Assembly: GCA_017453085.1 (NCBI GenBank)
Contig: JAFTKV010000207.1
Location: 1-6,822 of the forward strand
From: Clostridia bacterium
GTDB lineage: Bacteria > Bacillota > Clostridia > Oscillospirales > CAG-272
Length of the DNA stretch: 6,822 bases
Direction of reading: 5' to 3'
Part shown: positions 1 through 5,560 of the stretch, in pieces
Position numbering within the stretch: the first letter of the stretch is position 1
Layout: each line of letters begins with the position of its first letter
Notes under the pieces: generated by a model
Database searches by the model: none
Told to the model about the DNA's origin: nothing
The model's input: the letters and a program-made list of their open reading frames with translations, nothing else
Position numbers and translations under genes: made by a program

Positions 1-671
1 AGTTTACTCTGACCATCCGCAAGGGCAACGAGGCTGAGCTGAAGGCTGCCGAAAAGGCCGTTAAGGCTTGGGGCGAGTTAGGCTTCACCGTTACCGTTGA
101 GGAAGTGGACGTGAAGGCGTTTGATTACCTGGAGTTCACCCGTGTTGAAAAGGATGAGCAAGACGTAGCAACCGGCTACAAATTCGAAAAGGTTTACTCT
201 CACCTGCTGAAGGATGAGATCATCGAAAAGTACAGATCCGGTGAGTATCAGGTTCTGGGTATCGAGCTGAGCATGATGTCTGCCGATCCCTTTGCCGTAC
301 TGGCACAGTTTGCACAGCGTTATTCCGGCGGTGCGTACGACTTCTCTGAGTCTGCCGAGCACTTCGCGCTGGTTCCCGGCGTGACCGGTTATGCCAGCGA
401 AGAGTACGATGCGCTGATCACGAGTGCGCTGGAAGAGTCCGATGCGGCTAAGCGCGCAACCATTCTGGCAGAGGCTGAAAAGCTGCTCCTGAAGGATGCT
501 CCCATCGCTCCCGTATACTTTATGCAGACCGCAGCAGTGATTAACGCGAACCTGGAGGACTATGAAGTAGACTACGCAGGCCGTTACATCTTCACCGAGG
601 CTCTGGACGCTACCTACGAGTACGTTCCCGATGTAGCTGCTTACATCCCTGCTAAGAAGTACTGGGACTAA
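1..671 (+). CDS. ABC transporter substrate-binding protein, SBP_bac_5 (oligopeptide/OppA-like) family, C-terminal part
   Basis: The reading frame is open from base 3 to the TAA at 669-671, giving 222 residues with no start in the window. The 5' end is therefore truncated by the window edge, and the GTG at 105 is an internal valine. Family signs are the domain-II pattern of extracellular solute-binding proteins: a helix and strand ending ELGFTVTVEEVD, then GEYQVLGIELSMMSADPFAV (the usual 'GdyDv...w..d.pDP' segment), then YDALITSALEESDAAKR followed by AEKLLLKDAPIAPVYF. Such proteins are secreted lipoproteins that capture peptides or similar solutes for an ABC importer; the substrate cannot be told from this fragment. 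About 30 charged residues between FDYLEFT and YRSGEYQ look longer than usual for this loop. Codons are strongly biased to CTG, GTT, ACC and TTC, suggesting high expression (inference). No permease or ATPase gene follows, so the gene is either last in its operon or an orphan. Confidence 0.88.
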   Translation, partial: FTLTIRKGNEAELKAAEKAVKAWGELGFTVTVEEVDVKAFDYLEFTRVEKDEQDVATGYKFEKVYSHLLKDEIIEKYRSGEYQVLGIELSMMSADPFAVLAQFAQRYSGGAYDFSESAEHFALVPGVTGYASEEYDALITSALEESDAAKRATILAEAEKLLLKDAPIAPVYFMQTAAVINANLEDYEVDYAGRYIFTEALDATYEYVPDVAAYIPAKKYWD

Positions 672-705
672 TCAAAATATTACAATTTACATCTGTAGAT
701 GTCAG

Positions 706-740
706 AAGGAATGGGCGGGTCACTCTCGCCCATTCTTTAT
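706..740 (+). terminator. Hairpin terminator or attenuator after the substrate-binding protein gene
   Basis: Arms 709-717 (GAATGGGCG) and 727-735 (CGCCCATTC) pair perfectly over 9 bp. They extend through G-T and A-T pairs to 706 and 738, around a 9-nt loop. Only three or four T residues follow, so termination is probably incomplete. The RBS of the next gene begins at 742, which fits a partial terminator that lowers downstream expression relative to the binding-protein gene. Confidence 0.6.
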
Positions 741-750
741 CGGAGGAATT

Positions 751-1299
751 ATGGAAACCAGACTGTATGCTGAAGATGAGATCAAGATCTTTATTCTGTA
801 TCTGATGTACCACATTGGCAGACCGCTGGAGTATAGCGATATTAACGATATCGTGATGCAGGACGGCTTCGTTGGCGGTATCGACTTTGCAGATTGCTTT
901 GCAGATCTTCTGGAGCGTGGCAACGTGGTGGAGCTGCGGGATGAGGTACGCACGTTGTATCAGATCAGCGAGCAGGGTGTCCAGGTAGTGGAGAGCTTGC
1001 AGGGCGATCTGATGAATTACGTCAAGACCAAAGGCCTTCGCAGTGCGCTCCGCCTGCTGAACTTCCGTGAACGGGGGGCGGCAGTGGAGACCTCCTTCCA
1101 GCCCAGAGCGGACGGCAGCTACAATCTGACCTGCGCAATCCGCGATCAGGGAAAGCTGTCGCTGGAGCTGAAGCTGGTGGCGGAAAACTCCGCACAGCTG
1201 GAGCTGATGCGCTATCAGTTCAGAGAGAATCCCGAGCAGATCTACAAGGGAGTGTTGGCTCTGCTGACCGGCGAGATCGGTTATCTGATGTCAGAATAA
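751..1299 (+). CDS. DUF4364 family winged-helix protein
   Basis: This is a 182-residue protein of the DUF4364 family, known mainly from Firmicutes and of unknown function. Residues 1-85 look like a winged helix-turn-helix of the PadR/MarR kind. Helix DEIKIFILYLMYHIGRPL is followed by YSDINDIVMQDGFVGGIDF, a helix with DLLERGNVVEL, and the wing strand TLYQISEQGVQVVESL. Residues 105-182 form a mixed segment with alternating strands (TSFQPRADGSYNLTCAIRD, LSLELKLVAENS) and a C-terminal helix, perhaps a dimerisation or ligand domain. The ATG at 751 is supported by a strong GGAGG at 742-746 with 4 nt spacing. A DNA-binding regulatory role is inferred from the fold only. The length looks complete, and tandem terminators follow directly, so this is the last gene of its transcript. 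I see no clear sigma-A promoter between 672 and 741. Confidence 0.82.
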   Translation: METRLYAEDEIKIFILYLMYHIGRPLEYSDINDIVMQDGFVGGIDFADCFADLLERGNVVELRDEVRTLYQISEQGVQVVESLQGDLMNYVKTKGLRSALRLLNFRERGAAVETSFQPRADGSYNLTCAIRDQGKLSLELKLVAENSAQLELMRYQFRENPEQIYKGVLALLTGEIGYLMSE

Positions 1300-1306
1300 A
1301 CAAACG

Positions 1307-1333
1307 AAAATTGGGCAAAGTGCGCAATTTTTT
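1307..1333 (+). terminator. AT-rich hairpin, first of two terminators after the DUF4364 gene
   Basis: Arms AAAATTG (1307-1313) and CAATTTT (1325-1331) pair over 7 bp. Inside are a G-G mismatch and a further GC/GC pair around the 5-nt loop AAAGT. The 3' arm runs into a stretch of T residues (1328-1333). It is weaker than the hairpin that follows and may act with it as a tandem terminator. Confidence 0.5.
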
Positions 1334-1336
1334 CGA

Positions 1337-1366
1337 CCCCGCAAATAGATTTGCGGGGCTTTTTTT
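1337..1366 (+). terminator. Strong rho-independent terminator after the DUF4364 gene
   Basis: A perfect 9-bp GC-rich stem, CCCCGCAAA (1337-1345) with TTTGCGGGG (1350-1358), closes a 4-nt loop TAGA. A C and seven T residues (1360-1366) follow. This is a textbook intrinsic terminator and separates the DUF4364 transcript from the sigma factor gene. Confidence 0.93.
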
Positions 1367-1416
1367 GTGAAAAAGCACGGAATTTCTGCAAAAAAGAAAA
1401 AATTGTGAATAGCCTA

Positions 1417-1444
1417 TTGACAATTTGTAAAAAAGTGTTATAAT
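1417..1444 (+). promoter_or_regulatory. Sigma-A promoter for the sigma factor gene
   Basis: A perfect -35 TTGACA at 1417-1422 and a perfect -10 TATAAT at 1439-1444 are separated by 16 nt in a very AT-rich region. The predicted transcription start near 1450 gives a 5' leader of about 65 nt before the ATG at 1518. With both hexamers at consensus this should be a strong housekeeping promoter, unless the leader restrains expression. Confidence 0.88.
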
Positions 1445-1472
1445 TAAAAATATAGTAAATAGTGCAAATAAA

Positions 1473-1511
1473 TCGGGGTCGTTTTGTGTAAATTGACAAA
1501 AATCGATCCGA
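1473..1511 (+). promoter_or_regulatory. Leader hairpin just upstream of the sigma factor start
   Basis: GGGTCG (1476-1481) pairs with CGATCC (1504-1509, one G-T pair), and TTTTGT (1482-1487) pairs with ACAAAA (1496-1501). A 2-nt bulge (1502-1503) lies between the two helices, the loop is 8 nt, and TC/GA can extend the base. The 3' arm ends 6 nt before the ATG at 1518 and covers the place where a Shine-Dalgarno sequence would lie. A role in limiting translation of the sigma factor is an inference. It has no T run, so it is not a terminator. Confidence 0.5.
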
Positions 1512-1517
1512 GCGTCG

Positions 1518-2090
1518 ATGGGTGCTGTCGTGGATCAAACTCTTGTCAAGCATATTGAGCTTCTTCAATCGGGCGATGAATCGTCCTTCGATCTGCTCAG
1601 AGAGCAATATGCCGCATTGCTGCTTTCGATGGTCGCCGGTGCGCTGGCGGAATGCCCGGACGGTGAGTTTGAGGATCTGATGCAGGAGGCAACTCTTGCA
1701 CTGTATCACGCCGCAATGAGCTTCGATCTTGGGCAGGAATCCGTAACCTTCGGGTTGTACGCCAAGATCTGCATTCGCAACCGTTTAATCAGTGCGCTGC
1801 GCAAGCTTCGCCGCACCATTCGTTCGGACAATGCCGTCGTAGAAAAGGTGCAGCTGACGCCCTCCCAGCGGAAGTCTGCCCGTCGCGCCTCCCTGGGCAA
1901 GCTGTCCGATCTGGTGGATGCGCTCTTCTCTCCGCTGGAGAAGTCGGTCTACCGTTTATATCTGCAAGGGTACACCGCCGCTGAGATCGCTTGCCGCCTC
2001 GGGCGAAGCGAAAAGTCGGTGGACAACGCCATTTATCGGATGAGACGAAAGATCAAGCAGCATCTGCCGGAGAGCCCCGATCAGATTTAG
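1518..2090 (+). CDS. Small RNA polymerase sigma-70 family factor, SigH/Spo0H-like
   Basis: The 190-residue protein has the two conserved sigma regions. Region 2 spans about residues 10-98: EDLMQEATLALYHAAMSFD is the region 2.2 core-binding helix, and FGLYAKICIRNRLISALRK is 2.3/2.4, which melts and reads the -10. Region 4 spans about 135-182: SPLEKSVYRLYLQGYT followed by the helix-turn-helix AAEIACRLGRSEKSVDNAIY and the basic tail RMRRKIK. The order and wording resemble SigH (Spo0H) more than typical ECF factors, and the length is slightly below the roughly 200-220 residues of SigH. No anti-sigma gene is adjacent. The start is uncertain. ATG 1518 has no convincing Shine-Dalgarno, while GTG 1530 has GGTG at 1521-1524 with suitable spacing and would remove four residues. 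Transcription comes from the promoter at 1417-1444. No terminator follows, so it may be co-transcribed with the zinc-ribbon gene. The regulon cannot be predicted from here. Confidence 0.82.
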   Translation: MGAVVDQTLVKHIELLQSGDESSFDLLREQYAALLLSMVAGALAECPDGEFEDLMQEATLALYHAAMSFDLGQESVTFGLYAKICIRNRLISALRKLRRTIRSDNAVVEKVQLTPSQRKSARRASLGKLSDLVDALFSPLEKSVYRLYLQGYTAAEIACRLGRSEKSVDNAIYRMRRKIKQHLPESPDQI

Positions 2091-2159
2091 CAGCTTTACT
2101 GTAATTTTATATGCCCAAGTAGCTTAAGGAAAGCGTTGTAATCGTTGCGAAGTTGCAAA

Positions 2160-2179
2160 GATGATGGTTCGCCACCGTC
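2160..2179 (+). other. UUCG-capped hairpin in the spacer before the zinc-ribbon gene
   Basis: In the 132-nt gap after the sigma gene, TGG-TTCG-CCA (2165-2174) forms a 3-bp stem with a TTCG loop. After one A-C mismatch it continues as GATG (2160-2163) with CGTC (2176-2179), including one G-T pair. No T run follows, so it is not an intrinsic terminator. It could be a stabilising or leader structure. I see no clear -35/-10 pair in this gap. Confidence 0.35.
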
Positions 2180-2210
2180 CTCGGGTAAAATCTATACCAT
2201 ATTTCAAAGC

Positions 2211-2215
2211 GAGGT
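2211..2215 (+). promoter_or_regulatory. RBS that sets the zinc-ribbon start at ATG 2223
   Basis: GAGGT at 2211-2215, 7 nt before ATG 2223, is a good Shine-Dalgarno sequence. It lies inside the reading frame if the upstream ATG at 2145 is used. This supports 2223 as the true start and places 2145-2222 in the untranslated leader. Confidence 0.8.
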
Positions 2216-2222
2216 AGAACAC

Positions 2223-2501
2223 ATGTATCAGGACATCACACTGAAGTGCAAAGACTGTGGAAAGGAGTTTGTATTCACCGCAGGCGAACAGGAATTCTAC
2301 GCTGAAAAGGGCTTCCAGAATCAGCCCCAGAGATGCAGAGATTGCCGTAATGCCAAGAAGAATGCCACCAAACCCCAGAGAGAGCTGTTTGATGCCGTCT
2401 GCGCTAAGTGCGGTAAGCCTGCAAAGATCCCCTTCCAGCCTACCAGCGACAGACCCGTATACTGCAGCGATTGCTTTGCTGCAATGAAGGCCGGCGAGTA
2501 A
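2223..2501 (+). CDS. Double zinc-ribbon protein (zf-trcl plus CxxC-x17-CxxC)
   Basis: The 92-residue protein carries four CxxC knuckles forming two zinc sites. The first is CKDC ... CRDC with 25 residues between, including KEFVFTAGEQEFYAEKGF, typical of the 'probable zinc-ribbon' family PF13451. The second is CAKC ... CSDC with exactly 17 residues between, matching the CxxC-x17-CxxC domain (TIGR04272). Between them is a basic linker (NAKKNATKPQRE). No signal peptide or membrane segment is seen, so it should be cytoplasmic. The function is unknown; zinc ribbons of this size bind nucleic acid or proteins. The ATG at 2223 is preferred because of GAGGT at 2211-2215; an upstream in-frame ATG at 2145 would add 26 residues of poor quality. 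It lies 132 nt after the sigma factor gene with no clear promoter or terminator between, and a strong terminator closes the unit. Confidence 0.9.
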   Translation: MYQDITLKCKDCGKEFVFTAGEQEFYAEKGFQNQPQRCRDCRNAKKNATKPQRELFDAVCAKCGKPAKIPFQPTSDRPVYCSDCFAAMKAGE

Positions 2502-2519
2502 ACCGATCATTGTACGACT

Positions 2520-2552
2520 ACAAAAAAACGAGACTCTGTCTCGTTTTTTTGT
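2520..2552 (+). terminator. Rho-independent terminator after the zinc-ribbon gene
   Basis: A perfect 15-bp inverted repeat spans 2520-2534 and 2538-2552 around the 3-nt loop TCT. The core is CGAGAC/GTCTCG, flanked by seven A residues on the left and seven T residues on the right (2544-2550). The symmetry would let it work in both directions, but no gene approaches from the other strand. Confidence 0.93.
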
Positions 2553-2580
2553 GTTATTGAGGAAAAATATCAGAAAAGAC

Positions 2581-2609
2581 TATACAAAAATCGAAATTTG
2601 TGATATAAT
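2581..2609 (+). promoter_or_regulatory. Extended -10 sigma-A promoter for the rlmB operon
   Basis: TATAAT at 2604-2609 is preceded by TGA at 2601-2603, forming an extended TGn -10. A 4-of-6 -35 (TATACA, 2581-2586) lies 17 nt upstream. The predicted start near 2616 leaves a leader of about 30 nt before ATG 2647, which carries AGGTGA at 2638-2643. It should drive rlmB and the two genes after it. Confidence 0.8.
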
Positions 2610-2646
2610 GTGAGTATTATGATATTGATTAGAATACAGGTGAAGT

Positions 2647-3438
2647 ATGAAACAAAAGTTTGATCGAAATAAATCCGAAAAAAAGCCTCCAGTAGCGGAG
2701 GTCGAGGGTGTGATCTACGGCAGAAACGCCGTTCTGGAGGCACTGAAGGCCGAAAAGACCTTGGATAAGCTCTTCGTGCAACCGGGCGAGCGGGAGGGCT
2801 CCATCACCCTCATCGTTGCCAGAGCCAAGGAGGCGGGCATCCCCGTGGTGCAGGTCGCACGGGAGAAGCTGGACTCCCTTTCAGGCGGCGGCGTCCATCA
2901 GGGTGTGGTCGCATTGGCGGCAGGAGTGGAGTACTGCTCGGTGGACGACCTTCTGCAGATCGCAGAAGAGAAGGGCGAATCGCCTTTTCTGGTGATCGCT
3001 GACGGCGTGGAGGATCCCCACAATCTGGGAGCCATCATCCGTTGTGCCGAGGGTGCAGGTGTCCACGGTCTGATCATTTCCAAGCGGCATTCCGCACCGG
3101 TCACACCGGTGGTGGTGAAGTCTTCTGCAGGAGCGATCCAGCATCTGCCCATTGCGAAGGTGGTCAACATCGCCTCTACTATTGACGAGCTGAAAAAGAA
3201 GGGTGTCTGGATCTACGGCGCAGAGGCAGAGGGCGTCTCCCTCTACGAGTCTGATCTTTCGGGTGCCGCCGCATTCGTGGTGGGCAGCGAGGGGAACGGG
3301 ATCTCCCGTCTGGTCAAGGAAAAATGCGATTTCTTGCTGTCGATTCCCATGTACGGCAAGGTGAATTCCTTCAACGTCTCCTGCGCAACAGCCGTGGTGC
3401 TTTGTCAAGCTGCCCGTTGCAGAAACCAAAAGAAATAA
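2647..3438 (+). CDS. rlmB: 23S rRNA (guanosine-2251-2'-O)-methyltransferase RlmB, TrmH/SpoU family
   Basis: The 263-residue enzyme transfers a methyl group from S-adenosylmethionine to the 2'-O of G2251 (E. coli numbering) in the 23S rRNA P-loop. After a basic tail (1-19) comes the SpoU substrate-binding domain (about 21-97), starting VIYGRNAVLEAL. The knotted SPOUT catalytic domain (about 113-258) follows. Its three SpoU motifs are clear: motif 1 DPHNLGAIIRCAEGAGVHGL (123-142) with N126, R132 and E135; motif 2 VVGSEGNGIS (211-220); motif 3 IPMYGKVNSFNVSCATAV (233-250), which forms the cofactor knot. SFNVSC replaces the usual SLNVSV, a mild change. The length is normal. The close relative TrmL/TrmH subgroups lack this N-terminal domain, which favours RlmB. 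It is the first gene of an apparent operon; the next gene starts 9 nt after its stop. Confidence 0.92.
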   Translation: MKQKFDRNKSEKKPPVAEVEGVIYGRNAVLEALKAEKTLDKLFVQPGEREGSITLIVARAKEAGIPVVQVAREKLDSLSGGGVHQGVVALAAGVEYCSVDDLLQIAEEKGESPFLVIADGVEDPHNLGAIIRCAEGAGVHGLIISKRHSAPVTPVVVKSSAGAIQHLPIAKVVNIASTIDELKKKGVWIYGAEAEGVSLYESDLSGAAAFVVGSEGNGISRLVKEKCDFLLSIPMYGKVNSFNVSCATAVVLCQAARCRNQKK

Positions 3439-3441
3439 GGA
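3437..3441 (+). promoter_or_regulatory. RBS that sets the pseudo-ATPase start at ATG 3448
   Basis: AAGGA at 3437-3441 overlaps the rlmB stop and lies 6 nt before ATG 3448, the best start. The in-frame TTG at 3442 directly abuts it and has no proper spacing. Overlap with the rlmB stop suggests translational coupling. Confidence 0.7.
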
Positions 3442-3447
3442 TTGATT

Positions 3448-5529
3448 ATGTCCGATCGTAAAAAAGAACAAGTTCATGCAGACGATCTGCTGAACAAACT
3501 GAAAAAGCACGTCAGACAGCCCACGATCCAGCCGGATAAATCCTCACGGGAGTCGGATGACAATGGAAGCTCTGTTCAGCCCAAAACGCTGGAGGAGCTG
3601 TTCGGCCACGACTTTATCCGTCGTGGTGCCAATACCGAAACCCGCGCAGTGACCAAGGCCAAGCCCATCGCTCCCGAGCGGCGGGAGAAGGCACCGGGTC
3701 CTGCCGATCCCATGAAGGCGAGGATCGACGAGAATCAGTACGATCTGCAGGCGATCTTCGGGATGAAGGAGGATGCTCCCAAGGAGACTTCGCCGCAGGC
3801 GCAGCCCCGTCGGAAAAAGACCGCTAAGGCAGCCGATCCCTACGATCAGCTGACGGCGGAGCAAAAGCGAAAGATCGCTGCCGACTACCGCAGTAAGCTG
3901 TGGCGGCAGAGAGGCTGCATCTTGTTGTTGCTTTTGCTGACGGCATTCGTTTTGATATGGGAAAACGCAGACGTGTTCGGCTTCCGTTTCCCTGATTTTC
4001 TGGATCGGGGGCGCTATCCTGCTGTTGCGGGGTGGGTTGCCATCCAGCTGACTGTCTTCGGCGTGATGCTGGTGCCCGAGGTGCTCCGATTTGGGCGGAA
4101 AAACGACCGCAACGTTGCGCCGATCCGCCTGTTCGTGGTGACGGTGATCGTGCACACGGCTTACGTCCTGCTGCAGATCCTGTTTTCCACTGGGGCAATG
4201 ACTACGTTTTGCCTGCCGGTACTGGCGTTCGGCGTGCTGGCTAAGCTGTGCTGCTACGGTGCGGTGAAGCGGGAATACGCAGCCTTTACCGTTGCCTTTT
4301 CTTCCAAAGAAAAATACACCCTTCGGATGCTGGAGGGGGCGGATGCGGATCTGGAGCGGGAAGCGCTTCGGGATCATCTGCCCGAGGAGACTCGCTACTT
4401 TGCCGTGGAGCGTGTCCGCAGCGTTCTGGGCTTCAAGCGGGAGATGAGTGCCCGCAGCTCTGTGAAGCGTCCCGTGAGACTGCTGACCGTGCTGGCATTG
4501 CTCGTCGGTCTCGGCTTCGGGATCACCGTGTGGTCCTCTGAGGGAGTGCTGACCGAGGCGGTGACGGTGGGAATTGGCGGATTCTTCTTGGCGATGCCCC
4601 TGTCGCTGCTCTACGTATTCTACTCCCCCCTTACCACGCTGGCATCGGGAGCCCGCCGAATGAACGCCGCCGTCATGGGTGAGCGTGCGCTGGACGAATA
4701 TGCACCGCCGTCGGTGGTGACCTTCCAGGACAGCGAGGTGTTCCCACCCGATCAGGTGCAGCTGGTGGGCGTAAAGGTGTTTGGCGAGGCCGATCTGTCA
4801 AAGGTTATCGGCTATGCGTCGGCGATCTTCTGTGCTACCGGCGGCTCGCTGGGCGAGATGTTCTCGTTGGTGGTGTCGGATACCGGTTATACCGCCGATA
4901 TGGACTTCATCACCGTTTCCGAAAACGGCGTGGAGGCGGCGGTGGACGGTGAGCTGGTGCTCGTCGGCAGTCGTTCGTTTCTGAAGAAAGCGGGCATTCG
5001 CGTGCCCTCTGACGGCAGAGATCTGCAGACCGATTGCGCCGTGATGTATATGTCGGTGTCCGGTGAGGCGGTAGCGCGGCTGGAGGTCTCCTATCAAATG
5101 GATGAGGACTTCGAGAGCATTGCTCTGAACCTCTTCCGATCCGGCGTGTGCGTGGCCATCAAGACCTTCGACCCCAATATCAACCGAGCTTTTATGGAGC
5201 GTTGCATCCGTTGGGGCAGCGATATGCCGCTGAAGATCATCCGCGGCAAGGAAAAGAAGGACCGCCTCCTGCGCAGAGAGGCGGCGGAGAGTATTTTGCT
5301 GTCCCGTACCAAGCGGGGACTGTTTGAAACCGTGAAATACTGCCGCACGACCCGCCATCTGATGCAGATCGGCGTGGCACTTGCGGTGCTGTCTCTGTTG
5401 CTGGCGGTGCCGGTGTACGCACTTTTATTAAATATGATGGGAACAGACCTGGTCACCTCGTTGAATCTGATGATCTATCAGCTGATCTGGCTGTTGCCCA
5501 CTCTTGTGATTACCAAGCTGTTCGGTTAA
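3448..5529 (+). CDS. Membrane protein resembling a catalytically dead P1B-type cation ATPase, with disordered N-terminal tail
   Basis: I do not know a named family for this 693-residue protein; what follows is by-eye comparison. Residues 1-150 are charged, Pro-rich and probably disordered. Hydrophobic segments lie near 156-171, 192-211, 226-246, 250-272, 342-362, 370-392, 638-661 and 668-692. The sixth, GGFFLAMPLSLLYVFYSP, matches M4 of metal ATPases with MPL in place of CPC. A soluble block (398-636) then follows P-type order: SVVTFQDSEVF at the DKTGT place (Q427 at the phospho-Asp position), ATGGSLGEMF at the HP loop, NGVEAAVDGELVLVGSRSFL as the N-domain GxG/GN region, and VAIKTFDPN at TGDN (T573). 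No GDGxND is found before ESILLSRTKRGLFETVKYCR and the last two helices. The TGE actuator motif is also missing. The frame is intact with normal codons, so it is probably a maintained pseudoenzyme. It lies 9 nt after rlmB and 31 nt before the radical SAM gene, so co-expression is likely. The role is unknown. Confidence 0.75.
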   Translation: MSDRKKEQVHADDLLNKLKKHVRQPTIQPDKSSRESDDNGSSVQPKTLEELFGHDFIRRGANTETRAVTKAKPIAPERREKAPGPADPMKARIDENQYDLQAIFGMKEDAPKETSPQAQPRRKKTAKAADPYDQLTAEQKRKIAADYRSKLWRQRGCILLLLLLTAFVLIWENADVFGFRFPDFLDRGRYPAVAGWVAIQLTVFGVMLVPEVLRFGRKNDRNVAPIRLFVVTVIVHTAYVLLQILFSTGAMTTFCLPVLAFGVLAKLCCYGAVKREYAAFTVAFSSKEKYTLRMLEGADADLEREALRDHLPEETRYFAVERVRSVLGFKREMSARSSVKRPVRLLTVLALLVGLGFGITVWSSEGVLTEAVTVGIGGFFLAMPLSLLYVFYSPLTTLASGARRMNAAVMGERALDEYAPPSVVTFQDSEVFPPDQVQLVGVKVFGEADLSKVIGYASAIFCATGGSLGEMFSLVVSDTGYTADMDFITVSENGVEAAVDGELVLVGSRSFLKKAGIRVPSDGRDLQTDCAVMYMSVSGEAVARLEVSYQMDEDFESIALNLFRSGVCVAIKTFDPNINRAFMERCIRWGSDMPLKIIRGKEKKDRLLRREAAESILLSRTKRGLFETVKYCRTTRHLMQIGVALAVLSLLLAVPVYALLLNMMGTDLVTSLNLMIYQLIWLLPTLVITKLFG

Positions 5530-5535
5530 CGAACC

Positions 5536-5547
5536 TGCCTTCGGGCA
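5536..5547 (+). other. Small UUCG-loop hairpin between the membrane protein and radical SAM genes
   Basis: TGCC-TTCG-GGCA forms a 4-bp stem with the very stable C(UUCG)G loop in the 31-nt gap. It has no T run and sits 3 nt before the GGAG RBS (5551-5554). It may slow ribosomes or nucleases or protect mRNA ends, but is too small to call a terminator. Confidence 0.4.
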
Positions 5548-5560
5548 AATGGAGTATACC

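Noticed and set aside
105..107. GTG as start of the first gene
   Set aside because: The same frame is open back to base 3 and the upstream residues continue the solute-binding protein pattern, so the GTG is an internal codon.
689..702. Palindrome ACATCT-GT-AGATGT in the gap before DUF4364
   Set aside because: It has perfect 6-bp arms but is short and AT-biased, with no promoter nearby. I cannot separate an operator from chance.
1493..1498. A second TTGACA upstream of the sigma gene
   Set aside because: No -10-like hexamer lies 16-18 nt downstream (the region is GC-rich coding start), and the bases are better explained as part of the leader hairpin.
2092..2125. Possible terminator after the sigma factor gene (AGC..TACT with AGTA..GCT)
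   Set aside because: The stem is only 7 bp with a bulge and a 17-nt loop, and no T run follows.
2145..2222. N-terminal extension of the zinc-ribbon protein from ATG 2145
   Set aside because: It encodes 26 residues with no domain character and contains the Shine-Dalgarno of ATG 2223; ATG 2145 has no good RBS.
2881..3510. Long open frame on the minus strand over rlmB
   Set aside because: It lies opposite a clearly homologous gene, has Cys/His-rich low-sense sequence and no RBS. It is a shadow of the codon bias of rlmB.
3544..4377. 277-codon open frame on the minus strand over the membrane protein gene
   Set aside because: Its composition (His, Gln, Arg rich) is typical of an antisense shadow and it has no family resemblance.
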